Source of the DNA: an uncultured Lachnospiraceae bacterium
GTDB lineage: Bacteria > Bacillota > Clostridia > Lachnospirales > Lachnospiraceae
DNA length: 33,912 nucleotides
Direction of reading: 5' to 3'
Assembly: GCA_945864145.1 (NCBI GenBank)
Contig: CAMBAN010000021.1
Span: forward strand, 1-33,912
Each line of letters begins with the position of its first letter. Within the stretch, counting starts at the first letter, position 1. The position numbers were made by a program, and so were the translations under genes. Shown here piece by piece: positions 16,216 to 24,557 of the stretch. The notes beneath the pieces were generated by a model. That model saw only the letters and a program-made list of their open reading frames with translations. It did no database searches and was not told where the DNA came from.

Positions 16216-17043
16216 TTACTGCAATTCTCCAGGAATGTACCATAATCCGTCATTATTTTCTGCAATATAGTCCTTAAATTCCTGAGAATGATATGCATCT
16301 ACAATGGCTTTTGCCCATTCACTGTCTTTGTTTTCTTCCTTTACTACGACCTGTAACAGTAAGTGTTCTGCCACATCCTCCTGTAATAAAGCAGTGGATG
16401 CATCAATACCTGCGTTGTAAACGATACTTCCTGTAATGACTGCAAAATCAAATTCATCCAAAGACCTTGGAATAATGGAGGAGTCTAACTCTGTAAATAC
16501 GATATCATAAGGATTTTCAACGATATCATCCTGTGACAGAGTAGAGATGTCTGCATCCTGATTTAAGGATATCCAACCTGCTTTTTCCAATAAGCGATAG
16601 GCTCTTGCTGTGTTGGAAGCATCATTGGGAACTGCTACCTTTGCCCCTTGTGCAATTTCTTCTATTGAAGTATGGTTTGCTGAGAAAATGCCTGCCGGTA
16701 CTGTAGGGATTGGAGAAAGTGCAACCAAATCGCCGTCCTGTGTATTGTTGAAGTTTTTCAAATAAGCGGTATGCTGTTCCACATTGACATCAATGTCACC
16801 TTCATTTAAAGCTGTATCATTTTGTAATAAATCTGAAAACTCTACGCAGGTAAATGTGTAACCCTCTTTTTCTAATATCGGTATAATTGCGTCTTCAAAT
16901 AATACTGTATAAGGGCCTGCTGCCTTTCCATAGGTAATATTTTTATCATCTGCTGCCTTTGCCTGGCTTGCATTTGAGCATCCTGTTGCTCCAAGTGCTA
17001 CTGTTGTAATAAGTGCTAATCCTGTAATAATTTTCTTAAACAT
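16216..17043 (-). CDS. metQ: Methionine ABC transporter substrate-binding lipoprotein
   Basis: A 275-residue NlpA/MetQ-family lipoprotein. A signal peptide ends in a lipobox, ALGATGCS, with the lipidated Cys near residue 22. The body has VEFSDLLQNDTALNEGDIDVNVEQHTAYL and VAVPNDASNTARAYRLLEKAGWI, both typical of the family. It binds methionine (or its oxide or D-form) outside the membrane and delivers it to MetI/MetN. The start at 17043 was chosen for GGAGG at eight bases; an earlier in-frame codon adds six residues that include the ribosome site. It lies 28 bases after metI. Confidence 0.95.
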   Translation of the reverse strand: MFKKIITGLALITTVALGATGCSNASQAKAADDKNITYGKAAGPYTVLFEDAIIPILEKEGYTFTCVEFSDLLQNDTALNEGDIDVNVEQHTAYLKNFNNTQDGDLVALSPIPTVPAGIFSANHTSIEEIAQGAKVAVPNDASNTARAYRLLEKAGWISLNQDADISTLSQDDIVENPYDIVFTELDSSIIPRSLDEFDFAVITGSIVYNAGIDASTALLQEDVAEHLLLQVVVKEENKDSEWAKAIVDAYHSQEFKDYIAENNDGLWYIPGELQ

Positions 17044-17071
17044 AATTTTTTCCTCCTGCATTTAAAATCAT

Positions 17072-17746
17072 CTATTGATGTGTTCTTAATTTTTTAGCAA
17101 TGGCATTTCCAATGCCCTGTATAAGCTGTACGAATAAAATTAAAATAATAACTGTTGCAAGCATTAATGCATTGTTAAATTTCTGATAGCCGTAGGTCAG
17201 TGCCAAATCTCCGATTCCGCCGCCTCCGATAGTACCTGCCATTGCTGTCGCACCAAGTAAACCAATACTTCCTGTTGTCAGTGCCAGTACCAGAGATGCC
17301 TTTGCCTCCGGAATTAAAAAGTAACGAATAATTTCAAAGGTCGATGCCCCCATTGCCTTTGCCGCCTCAATGATACCCGGTTTTACCTCTAAAAGAGAGC
17401 TCTCAATCAATCTTGCAAGATAAGGTGCTATGTAAAAAACAAGTGGTACAATTGCTGCCTTTGTTCCAATTCTTGTTCCTACCAGAAATTTGGTAAAGGG
17501 TGCAATAAATACTAATAAAATGATAAAAGGAACTGACCTTACTAAATTGACAATACCGTTTGTAATAAAATAAATGACCTGATTGCTTTTGATTCCTCCT
17601 TTTCTTGTCAGTACTAAAGTGAGTCCTAGTGGAATCCCAAGTAAAGTGCCAAAGAAAAGGGACCAGCCAAGCATATAAATAGTCTGTATGCCCGATTCTA
17701 TCAGTTTTTCTGCGCTAATGTCCAAAATTGTTTCAATCATGTGCAA
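17072..17746 (-). CDS. metI: Methionine ABC transporter permease
   Basis: A 224-residue integral membrane permease with five or six membrane helices. The cytoplasmic EAA loop is EAAKAMGASTFEIIRYFLIPEA, which docks on MetN. ATAMAGTIGGGGIGDLA follows, as is usual in MetI. Either TTG at 17746 (better spaced from AAAGGA) or ATG at 17740 may start it. Both overlap the end of metN, which points to coupled translation. Confidence 0.95.
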   Translation of the reverse strand: MHMIETILDISAEKLIESGIQTIYMLGWSLFFGTLLGIPLGLTLVLTRKGGIKSNQVIYFITNGIVNLVRSVPFIILLVFIAPFTKFLVGTRIGTKAAIVPLVFYIAPYLARLIESSLLEVKPGIIEAAKAMGASTFEIIRYFLIPEAKASLVLALTTGSIGLLGATAMAGTIGGGGIGDLALTYGYQKFNNALMLATVIILILFVQLIQGIGNAIAKKLRTHQ

Positions 17747-18755
17747 TCACTATCCTTTCTACCTCTACATCCTGTGTCTGTAGGAAACTGTATGCTCTGT
17801 CTGTTTCTGCTTTCTCTCCCTGTAGCTGTAATATGATGATACCAAGTATCGTGCCCTGCAATTCATTCACTGAGGCAAATAGAATGGTCGTATTTACATC
17901 AAATTCTTTATTGATTTTTGACACCAGTGCCTGTGTAGCATTTTCTCCAAAAAAGGTGAGCTTTACGACCGGTGCGTCCGGATGAATCTGTTCTACAATG
18001 GTTTCCGGAATTTCACTGTTAATGACCGTTCTTACAAAGTCCTTTGTCATTGCTTCCTGTGGTTTGCTGAATACCTTTATGGTTTCCCCCTGCTCAATGA
18101 CCTTACCTTCTTTCATAACAGCTACTTTATTGCATATTTTTTTGATAACATTCATTTCATGGGTGATCAATAAAATGGTAATGCCAAGCTCTTTATTGAT
18201 TTTCTGTAAAAGCTGTAAAATTGACTCTGTAGTCTTTGGGTCTAAGGCACTGGTTGCCTCGTCACAAAGTAAAATTTTAGGGTTGGTAGCAAGTGCTCTT
18301 GCAATACCGATTCTTTGCTTTTGCCCTCCGGAAAGCTGTGATACATATACATCACTCTTGTTTTCCAGCTCTACAAAGGATAAAAGCTCCTGTACTCTTT
18401 TGTTTATGACACTCTTGTCAGAATGTTCCAATAACAGTGGTATGGCAATGTTGTGAAATACCGTCTGATTTTCTAACAGATTGAACTGCTGAAATACCAT
18501 GCCGATTTCTTTTCGCTGTTTTCTAAGCTCCTTTTCATTTAAAGCAGAAAGGTCTACCCCATCGATAAATACTTTTCCTGTGTCTGGTGTTTCCAATCTG
18601 TTTACTAATCTGATTAAAGTAGATTTTCCTGCCCCGGAATAACCAATTACTCCAAAGATATCTCCCTTTTCTACCTCTAAGGAAACATGGTCCAATGCGT
18701 GTACTGCACCGTTTTTTGTCTGAAAGACCTTGTCTGCCTCTTGAATTTTTATCAT
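17733..18755 (-). CDS. metN: Methionine ABC transporter ATP-binding protein
   Basis: A 340-residue ATPase. Walker A GYSGAGKST is near residue 38, signature LSGGQKQR near 140, Walker B ILLCDEATSALD near 160 and the switch His in LITHEM. The C-terminal 75 residues are the NIL/ACT-like domain found in MetN, which in homologues binds methionine and inhibits transport when the cell is replete. GGAG lies eight bases before ATG. It is the second gene of the operon, 34 bases after the amidohydrolase. Confidence 0.96.
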   Translation of the reverse strand: MIKIQEADKVFQTKNGAVHALDHVSLEVEKGDIFGVIGYSGAGKSTLIRLVNRLETPDTGKVFIDGVDLSALNEKELRKQRKEIGMVFQQFNLLENQTVFHNIAIPLLLEHSDKSVINKRVQELLSFVELENKSDVYVSQLSGGQKQRIGIARALATNPKILLCDEATSALDPKTTESILQLLQKINKELGITILLITHEMNVIKKICNKVAVMKEGKVIEQGETIKVFSKPQEAMTKDFVRTVINSEIPETIVEQIHPDAPVVKLTFFGENATQALVSKINKEFDVNTTILFASVNELQGTILGIIILQLQGEKAETDRAYSFLQTQDVEVERIVIAHD

Positions 18756-18789
18756 GATTTCAACTCCTTTTTCAGTATTGTCTCACGCA

Positions 18790-19929
18790 CTACTTTATTC
18801 TTGCTGCTGCCTGTATACCAAGCTCTGCTACATACTCTGCCGCAATGGAAAGTGCTGCCGGATCAACTTCAAATTTGGGATGATGATTCGGGTAAGTTTC
18901 TCCTGTTCCAATCTGTATAAAGCTGCCCTTGATTGTCTGCTGATAGAATGCAAAATCTTCACCACCAAGACTTGGATATGGCTTTTCGATTCCCAAGCCC
19001 TGTTTTCTTGCGATTTCTCTTGCAAATTCTGTCCATTCCGGGTCATTATCTGTTGCAGGCGGTCCTGCAATCCAGATAACCTCTGCCTCCACTCCGTAAG
19101 CTTTACCAATAAACTCTGTCTGTTCTCTGATTCGTTTTTCAATGTAAGCTCTTGTTTTTGGGGAAAGTGTTCTTACAGTTCCCTCTAAAAAGGCTGTTTC
19201 CGGAATAACATTCCAGGTATTTCCTGCTTCTAAATGGGTAACACTTATCACTGCCGGGTCAAAAGGATTGATATTTCTGCTGACTATGGTCTGTAAACCG
19301 TTTATCAGTGCTGTTGCTGCAATGATTGGATCCTTTCCTGCATCCGGATGTGCACCATGTGTGCCAAATCCCTTTATCTTTATCTGGAAGGTATCCACAG
19401 CTGCGGTTATATTCCCTTCTGTTATCCCCAAAGTTCCGACCGGGAACTGGGAAGAACTGTGGATTCCAAAAATGACATCTACGTCATCTAATGCTTTTGC
19501 TTCAATCACCTTTAAAGCTCCTAAGGAAGATTCCTCCGCCGGTTGAAACAGTAGCTTTATCGTTCCCTTGATTTCCTTTTGTCTTTCCTTTAATAAAAGG
19601 GCTGTTCCATAAATTGCTGTGGTATGGAAATCGTGTCCACATGCATGCATTTTATTTGGTGTTTGTGATTTCCAGGGAAGTGTCGTTTCTTCCTGAATTG
19701 GCAATGCATCAATATCACTTCTAAGTGCAACCACCGGACCTTTTTCCTCTCCTCTTATCACGGCAACCACTCCGGTTTCTAATGGTGCATCCAGGATTTC
19801 TATATCATGTGCTTTTAAAAGCTCCTTTATTTTTTTTGTTGTTTCATATTCCTCATAAGATAACTCCGGGTGTGAATGAAACCATTGAAACTGTTCCTCT
19901 AATTCTTTTTGTAATCTATCTCTACTCAT
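18790..19929 (-). CDS. M20-family N-acyl-amino acid amidohydrolase
   Basis: A 379-residue binuclear-metal hydrolase of the M20D (hippurate hydrolase/IAA-amino acid hydrolase-like) group. Ligand motifs seen are MHACGHDFHTTA (Cys/His/Asp), LFQPAEESSLGA (catalytic Glu pair), GIHSSSQFPVG and the C-terminal SLGGEDFAFY. It removes acyl groups from N-acylated amino acids. Lying first in a methionine transport and C-S lyase operon, it probably releases methionine or cysteine (or related thiols) from N-acyl forms, which is inference. AAAGG precedes the ATG by about eight bases. Expression should depend on the attenuator directly upstream. Confidence 0.9.
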   Translation of the reverse strand: MSRDRLQKELEEQFQWFHSHPELSYEEYETTKKIKELLKAHDIEILDAPLETGVVAVIRGEEKGPVVALRSDIDALPIQEETTLPWKSQTPNKMHACGHDFHTTAIYGTALLLKERQKEIKGTIKLLFQPAEESSLGALKVIEAKALDDVDVIFGIHSSSQFPVGTLGITEGNITAAVDTFQIKIKGFGTHGAHPDAGKDPIIAATALINGLQTIVSRNINPFDPAVISVTHLEAGNTWNVIPETAFLEGTVRTLSPKTRAYIEKRIREQTEFIGKAYGVEAEVIWIAGPPATDNDPEWTEFAREIARKQGLGIEKPYPSLGGEDFAFYQQTIKGSFIQIGTGETYPNHHPKFEVDPAALSIAAEYVAELGIQAAARIK

Positions 19930-19953
19930 ATCTTTTCCTTTCTTTTATTAGAC

Positions 19954-19984
19954 AAAAAAAGAGATGTATGCTCACATACATCTC
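19954..19984 (-). terminator. Attenuator terminator in the leader of the methionine operon
   Basis: On the minus strand GAGATGTATG (19984-19975) and CATACATCTC (19970-19961) form a perfect 10-bp stem with a 4-base loop. Seven T follow. It lies between the Met/Cys-rich leader ORF and the amidohydrolase start, so it can only act on read-through into the operon. The AGATGT of its 5' arm recurs in the leader ORF, and its complement ACATCT also occurs there. Confidence 0.9.
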
Positions 19985-20014
19985 AGACTCTTTGCAAACT
20001 TATTTGTTTTACAA

Positions 20015-20155
20015 TTATCTTCTATCCGGATATTTGTCAACATGAAAAACATCTATATGGTTTTTTAACATACAGTCACACATCATGCACATAGTGCACA
20101 TCATATTCATTTCCATAGATGTTCTTCTTGTGTTAAATGTGTTTGCTGTTCTCAT
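20015..20155 (-). CDS. Methionine/cysteine-rich leader peptide
   Basis: A 46-codon ORF with ATG, an upstream AGAGG site nine bases away, and TAA. Residues 14-29 read MEMNMMCTMCMMCDCM: eight Met and four Cys in sixteen. It sits after a good promoter and 30 bases before a perfect intrinsic terminator, ahead of the amidohydrolase-metNIQ-patB operon. This is the classic layout of amino acid attenuation, in which a ribosome stalling at scarce codons changes RNA folding. Within the RNA, ACAUCUAU (near codons 12-14) can pair with AUAGAUGU (codons 33-36), enclosing the Met/Cys run. The same ACAUCU can pair with AGAUGU in the terminator arm. No S-box or T-box core was found here. Translation and control are inferred, not shown. 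Confidence 0.85.
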   Translation of the reverse strand: MRTANTFNTRRTSMEMNMMCTMCMMCDCMLKNHIDVFHVDKYPDRR

Positions 20156-20220
20156 GTTTCGTTTCCTCTCTTTCCCGAAAATCTTATTTCATATATTTCC
20201 TACATGATTAGTATGGTATT

Positions 20221-20249
20221 AATTTAACACTAAAATTTACCATTGTCAA
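20221..20249 (-). promoter_or_regulatory. Promoter of the methionine operon leader
   Basis: On the minus strand a perfect -35 TTGACA (20249-20244) and a -10 TAAATT (20226-20221) are 17 bases apart. Transcription would start about 60 bases before the leader peptide ATG. Confidence 0.75.
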
Positions 20250-20334
20250 CTACTTATTTCAAAAATATTTATATTTATACAAAAATGTATGTTATACTCT
20301 ACAAAGAAAAAATAGGTAAGAATGGAGGGCGTAT

Positions 20335-20751
20335 ATGAAAGTGCTTGTAAGTGCCTGTTTATTGGGCGAAAACTGTAAATACAGCGGTGGAAATAATTAC
20401 AATGAAAAAATTGCAGAATTTGTAAAAGGTAAAGAAGTCATCCCTGTTTGTCCGGAAGTTGCAGGTGGTCTGCCAACTCCGCGTACACCGGCTGAAATTG
20501 TAAATGGTGTCGTTACGGCAAAGGACGGTAATGTTGTAGATAAGGAATTCCGTCTTGGTGCCAGACGCATTATAGAAAGTATTGACCCGAAAGAAATCGA
20601 ATTTGCCATTTTGCAGGCAAGAAGTCCTTCCTGCGGCAGCAAACACATCTATGATGGCACCTTTTCCGGGAAACTCATCGAAGGGCAAGGTGTCTTTGCA
20701 AAGGCACTATGTGACCTTGGTGTGAAAGTCATAGATTCAGAAGAATTATAA
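20335..20751 (+). CDS. DUF523 / TudS-family desulfurase
   Basis: A 138-residue protein of the DUF523 family, of which TudS (thiouracil desulfurase) is the characterised member. The three motif cysteines are present: ACLLGENC (C8), PVCPEVAGGLPTPR (C39) and SPSCGS (C100). In TudS these hold a [4Fe-4S] cluster used to remove sulfur from thiouracil. GGAGGG precedes the ATG at seven bases, and TATACT at 20293-20298 may be its -10. It is divergent from the methionine operon, which fits a link to sulfur use, though co-regulation is not shown. Confidence 0.88.
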   Translation: MKVLVSACLLGENCKYSGGNNYNEKIAEFVKGKEVIPVCPEVAGGLPTPRTPAEIVNGVVTAKDGNVVDKEFRLGARRIIESIDPKEIEFAILQARSPSCGSKHIYDGTFSGKLIEGQGVFAKALCDLGVKVIDSEEL

Positions 20752-20848
20752 ATAACATTTCCTTTCATGTTTCATGTGAGAGATTTACCTAACTTGTTTG
20801 CATAATACTTCCGTTATTAATTTATTGCAGCATGCGATAACATAAAAA

Positions 20849-20877
20849 CTATTAATTGATAGTTATAATAGCTTTTT
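20849..20877 (+). terminator. Weak possible terminator after the DUF523 gene
   Basis: CTATTA and TAATAG can pair around an 11-base loop, followed by CTTTTTG. The stem is short and AT-rich. The rest of the about 220-base gap up to the next gene shows no other gene. Confidence 0.3.
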
Positions 20878-20975
20878 GTCTGAAAGATATTGTAAATAGC
20901 ATATTTGAATGTTACAATTTATTTACCAATTTTGCATATATACGGTATTTATGAAACATAGGAGGAATAATCGAA

Positions 20976-22691
20976 ATGAAGAAAAAGAAAATTATGGCAT
21001 TACTTTTGATGTCATCTGTCATGGTAACCTCGCCGACCTTACTTGCTAATCCAATGGTTGTTTTCGCAGAAGAAAATACGGAAACGCCACCAGAAGTTGA
21101 ACCACAGATTATAGAAAAGAACGAAAGTACTATTGCAGAAAATACAGATGTCATAGAGGATAATCAAGGTACTGTTGAAACAAATAATGGCATAATCGAA
21201 TGCAACAATGGAGCAATCGTGACAAATAATGCAGAAGTTCAGGACAATAAGGGTGTAGGTGTTATTGAAAGCTTTGAGGAAAATAATAAAGATATAGCAG
21301 CCGCTACCGGAGATGGCATAAAGATAAATTCCGGTACTGTTAAGGAAAACAATGGTGATATTCTCATTAATCAAAGTGAAATAGTAAACAATAAAGAACA
21401 TGTTTTCTCTAATGACGGTGTTGGAGTAATCATTGAAAACAATGGTTTTGTAACAAATAATCATAATTTGGTTAAGACAAATAATAAAGAGATAAACTAT
21501 AATGACGGTGATGTAGAAACAAATAAAAATTATATTCAAACTAACGGTAGTTCAAGCAATTCTAATGCCCTTGTTACAAAAAATGAGGGAACCATATTCA
21601 ATAACTATGGTATTGTTAGTGATAATGCAGGTGTCGTTGGTGTAAACAGAAAAAATGGCTACGTTAATAACACAACCGGTAAAGTTGGAGAAAACTATGG
21701 AATTGTTGATATTACGATAGATGCTGCTACAGCGAATGAAGACCTGGAAAAGATTGCCAAGAATACTGTAAAAAGCAATTACAATGAAGTCCATCTGAAA
21801 AAGAGTGAATCTGATATTACAACATTTTTTGGAATGAGCGGCTATAATGGACTAACTAATGATGATTATTATCATCCTTATCTGGACAGTATCGTTGCTG
21901 GTGGAACATTTACCCTCAGTATTCCTTCCTATTGTGGTATTGATGGATTAATTACCCTTCCAAGCTCATCCTTTGCTAAATTAGATCTAATGGGAGAAGA
22001 AACTTTGGAACAGAACGAAAATGGTGATTATATTGTTCCAATCGGTACAAAATTTATTGTTCATGGCAGTGTAGAATTTATGGGAAAATGGTACAGAATC
22101 GTCGTATCCAATGGTTCAGTTTCAGTTGAAGAGGTTGTACAGAATGTAGAACCTGCTACATCTGCTCCTGCCGAGACACCACAACAGTTTGTATCCAGTG
22201 TTGCCGGTGTAGAAATCAAAAACTGGGATGATGTTTCAAAGGTAATGGAATCAAAAGCAGATTTGATTGAAGCACAACCAAATTCAGATATAAAGTTATT
22301 CCAGCTTGAATTATCTAAAGATAAGCTTACTATTCCAACTAATGTTGTATCCAGCGTAGCTACCTCCGCAGTTGATGGCTTACACTGCTTTATCGGTAAT
22401 GGTAATGCTATTACCTTTGTAGATAATGGAACACTTGAGAATTATATTCCAACTGATTTTACCTTTAAGGATAGCCAGTCAGATACAATGAAGGTAATTG
22501 ACTTTGCAAAACCACAATCAATTGGTGCAACAGTCGTTTTCTCTACACGAGTACCGGTTAAAAATGCTCCTGTAGCTGTATGGATGTGGGTAGATGGAGA
22601 GTACCAGTTATTAGGTCAGTATTCCGCAAACGAAACAGGAAATATTGCATTCCCTATTACAAGTACCGGAAAAATTGTATTAACATACTAA
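20976..22691 (+). CDS. Secreted protein with Asn/Gly seven-residue repeats
   Basis: A 571-residue exported protein. A signal peptide (residues 1-31, ending VVFAEE) is followed by an acidic linker. From about residue 50 to 245 there are many seven-residue repeats of the form x-[IV]-x-x-N-N-G, for example TVETNNG, IIECNNG and AIVTNNA in a row. Regular Asn ladders with alternating beta-branched residues suggest a solenoid of short beta strands. The C-terminal half (about 280-571) is mixed, with a possible adhesion or SH3-like part (KFIVHGSVEFMGKWYRIVVSNG). There is no LPXTG, lipobox or C-terminal anchor, so it is either released or bound non-covalently. GGAGGA precedes the ATG at eight bases. 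No named family is recognised. Confidence 0.8.
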   Translation: MKKKKIMALLLMSSVMVTSPTLLANPMVVFAEENTETPPEVEPQIIEKNESTIAENTDVIEDNQGTVETNNGIIECNNGAIVTNNAEVQDNKGVGVIESFEENNKDIAAATGDGIKINSGTVKENNGDILINQSEIVNNKEHVFSNDGVGVIIENNGFVTNNHNLVKTNNKEINYNDGDVETNKNYIQTNGSSSNSNALVTKNEGTIFNNYGIVSDNAGVVGVNRKNGYVNNTTGKVGENYGIVDITIDAATANEDLEKIAKNTVKSNYNEVHLKKSESDITTFFGMSGYNGLTNDDYYHPYLDSIVAGGTFTLSIPSYCGIDGLITLPSSSFAKLDLMGEETLEQNENGDYIVPIGTKFIVHGSVEFMGKWYRIVVSNGSVSVEEVVQNVEPATSAPAETPQQFVSSVAGVEIKNWDDVSKVMESKADLIEAQPNSDIKLFQLELSKDKLTIPTNVVSSVATSAVDGLHCFIGNGNAITFVDNGTLENYIPTDFTFKDSQSDTMKVIDFAKPQSIGATVVFSTRVPVKNAPVAVWMWVDGEYQLLGQYSANETGNIAFPITSTGKIVLTY

Positions 22692-22695
22692 AACG

Positions 22696-22730
22696 AAAGT
22701 GCTGTCATACGCAATGTACGACAGCACTTT
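22696..22730. terminator. Bidirectional intrinsic terminator
   Basis: AAAGTGCTGTC and GACAGCACTTT form a perfect 11-bp stem, extended by TAC/GTA inside the loop. It lies between two convergent genes and has T-rich sequence on the plus side (ATTTTAT) and TTTCGTTTT on the minus side, so it can serve both. Confidence 0.85.
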
Positions 22731-22775
22731 ATTTTATATACTTAATTCTTTTGCTTATCAGCAAAACTCAATATC

Positions 22776-23990
22776 TTACTGCACGTTTGCATTCTCCATT
22801 AAGTAGTCCATAACAGCCTCTGTAATCTGTGTCTGTGCCAAATAACTCTCACCGTAGGTTTCCTTCATGTTTGTTACAGTATCGTCACCGCTTGTCTCTG
22901 CAAGTTCTGCGTAGTAAGCATCCATATCAATGCTTAAGCCTGCTTTTTCAAAAATAGCCTGATATACCATTGCCTGCTTTACAGAATCCTGTGCGCGTTC
23001 CTTTAACTCTTTCTCATATGCCATTTCATCGTCAATACCATCTCTGATATCCCATGGGTTCTCATAACCACCCATACCATAGCTTGCAAACATCTGATTA
23101 TAATAAGAAACCGTATATTCATCATTGTACTTCAATAATGATTTTACCTGTTTTACAAAGCTCTTTGGATAAGAAGTCACATTTGAATTTTCAATAATAT
23201 AATTACTGATGTATTCCTTTAAATGAGACTGATAATAATTATCCTCTATCAATGTGCGATATTCCTCTGCTGTTGAAGCCTGGTCTGATAAATTTGCCTG
23301 TACAAATTCATCTGTTAGCTCAGGTGTCACATAAATACCATGAATAGTTACAGCAAAGCTTGCATCCTTACCGGCAACATCTTCTGACTGATAATCATCA
23401 GGGAAGGTTACTTCTACTGTCATTTCTTCACCCGGATGATGACCGATTAACTGCTCCTCAAAATCATCAACAAAGGAACCTGAACCGATTGTCAAGTCAT
23501 AGCCTGCTCCGTTACTGTCGCCACCATCAAAAGCAACGCCGTCAATCGTTCCCACATAATCAATGCTTACTTTATCTCCGTCAGCAATCGTTAAGTCAGC
23601 ATCTTCCTTTAATTCCTGATTACTCTCTAAGGTATTCTGAATATCAGCATTCACTTCTTCTTCAGTTGCTGCTACTTCGTCCATAGGGATTACCATATTT
23701 TCATAGTCTACCAAATCAAGACTTGCTAACACATCTACACCGTCAATCAGACCTTCGCTTGTAAGACCTGCACTGAAATCTGAGCTCGAAGTTGTTCTAT
23801 TTACATTTTTATAAATCTGATAGCCTGCAAATCCAACAATCGCTGCTACAACCACCACTAAAACGACAATTCCGATTACTTTATGAATAAGCTTTGCGCG
23901 TTTCTCCTTCGCTACCTCTTTATGACGTTTTTCCCTTTTTTCCTTACTTTTACTAATTACTTCTGTTTCTTTACCAGTTTTCTTTGCCAT
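22776..23990 (-). CDS. Membrane-anchored FKBP/trigger-factor-like peptidyl-prolyl isomerase
   Basis: A 404-residue protein. A highly charged cytoplasmic N-terminus (residues 1-36) is followed by one membrane helix (about 37-58). Outside lies a region like the trigger factor PPIase and C-terminal chaperone domains: ADGDKVSIDYVGTIDGVAFDGG is the FKBP start, FVDDFEEQLIGHHPGEEMTVEVTFPDDY the middle, followed by a long helical arm. Unlike true trigger factor it lacks the ribosome-binding domain and is anchored on the outer face of the membrane, where it probably folds secreted proteins. The start at 23990 was chosen for AAGGTAAGG at eight bases; the open frame extends 22 codons farther without a better site. 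Confidence 0.88.
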   Translation of the reverse strand: MAKKTGKETEVISKSKEKREKRHKEVAKEKRAKLIHKVIGIVVLVVVVAAIVGFAGYQIYKNVNRTTSSSDFSAGLTSEGLIDGVDVLASLDLVDYENMVIPMDEVAATEEEVNADIQNTLESNQELKEDADLTIADGDKVSIDYVGTIDGVAFDGGDSNGAGYDLTIGSGSFVDDFEEQLIGHHPGEEMTVEVTFPDDYQSEDVAGKDASFAVTIHGIYVTPELTDEFVQANLSDQASTAEEYRTLIEDNYYQSHLKEYISNYIIENSNVTSYPKSFVKQVKSLLKYNDEYTVSYYNQMFASYGMGGYENPWDIRDGIDDEMAYEKELKERAQDSVKQAMVYQAIFEKAGLSIDMDAYYAELAETSGDDTVTNMKETYGESYLAQTQITEAVMDYLMENANVQ

Positions 23991-24121
23991 TACAATAACC
24001 TTACCTTTCTGGGCAAATTTCCTTTTGTGTAAAACCCCACCTTGATAACGTAACATAAAATAAGAAAAAAAGAAACACCAAGATGAAAATTCACAAAGTT
24101 TTCAAGATTTTTTGCCATTGC

Positions 24122-24151
24122 TTGACAAGGAAAGCAACCACAGAATATAAT
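24122..24151 (+). promoter_or_regulatory. Consensus sigma-A promoter
   Basis: Perfect TTGACA and TATAAT hexamers 18 bases apart, about 40 bases before the start of the next gene. It drives the 113-residue gene and probably the lipoprotein gene after it. Confidence 0.85.
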
Positions 24152-24193
24152 TTTATTAGAAGTATACATTTTTTTGGGAAGCAGGTGAGGGAA

Positions 24194-24535
24194 ATGGATG
24201 TAAATGAAATTCCAATACCAGCCGTCGCAACCATTAAAGTCAGCAAGGAAGGTAAGTCGGCAGTATTTGATACGACAGTAATTCAAACGACCGATAATAA
24301 ATACATATATGTAATGCCTGTCAGACGTGACAAAAAACTTGTCAGTTTTGAGGGAGAAGGCTTGATGAAGGAAATTCGAATTCAGTTCGACAGAGAAGAT
24401 ATTTATTCATGGAGAAATATCTCTATTGCGAAATTTATTGAAGGCAAAAATTTGTTTTTGCGTATTAAAACGAGAACTCCGGGTATCAGGTCTACAAGAA
24501 TCGTTGAAAAAAAGAAATCGAAAAAAAGCAGTTAA
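24194..24535 (+). CDS. Short protein resembling the N-terminal domain of PilZ/YcgR-type proteins
   Basis: A 113-residue basic protein starting MDVNEIPIPAVATIKVSKEG. The beta-rich pattern and the stretch VSFEGEGLMKEIRIQFDREDIYSWRNISIAKF look like the N-terminal domain of Lachnospiraceae PilZ proteins, from memory and not certain. Those continue with an RxxxR motif and a c-di-GMP-binding barrel. Here the protein ends soon after SKKSS, with no PilZ domain and no obvious remains of one before the next gene at 24558. It may be a stand-alone regulatory domain or an old truncation. AGGTGA precedes the ATG. The lipoprotein gene follows after 22 bases. Confidence 0.6.
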   Translation: MDVNEIPIPAVATIKVSKEGKSAVFDTTVIQTTDNKYIYVMPVRRDKKLVSFEGEGLMKEIRIQFDREDIYSWRNISIAKFIEGKNLFLRIKTRTPGIRSTRIVEKKKSKKSS

Positions 24536-24557
24536 CCGTTTAGGAAAGGCATAATTT

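Noticed and set aside
19930-20220. S-box (SAM) riboswitch or T-box before the methionine operon
   Set aside because: Searched by eye for the T-box core AGGGTGG and for S-box core sequences; none found. The leader ORF and terminator explain the region.
21039-21539. 166-codon minus-strand ORF rich in Ile, Phe and Cys
   Set aside because: It is the antisense of the Asn/Gly repeats; repeated NN codons read backwards give open hydrophobic frames.
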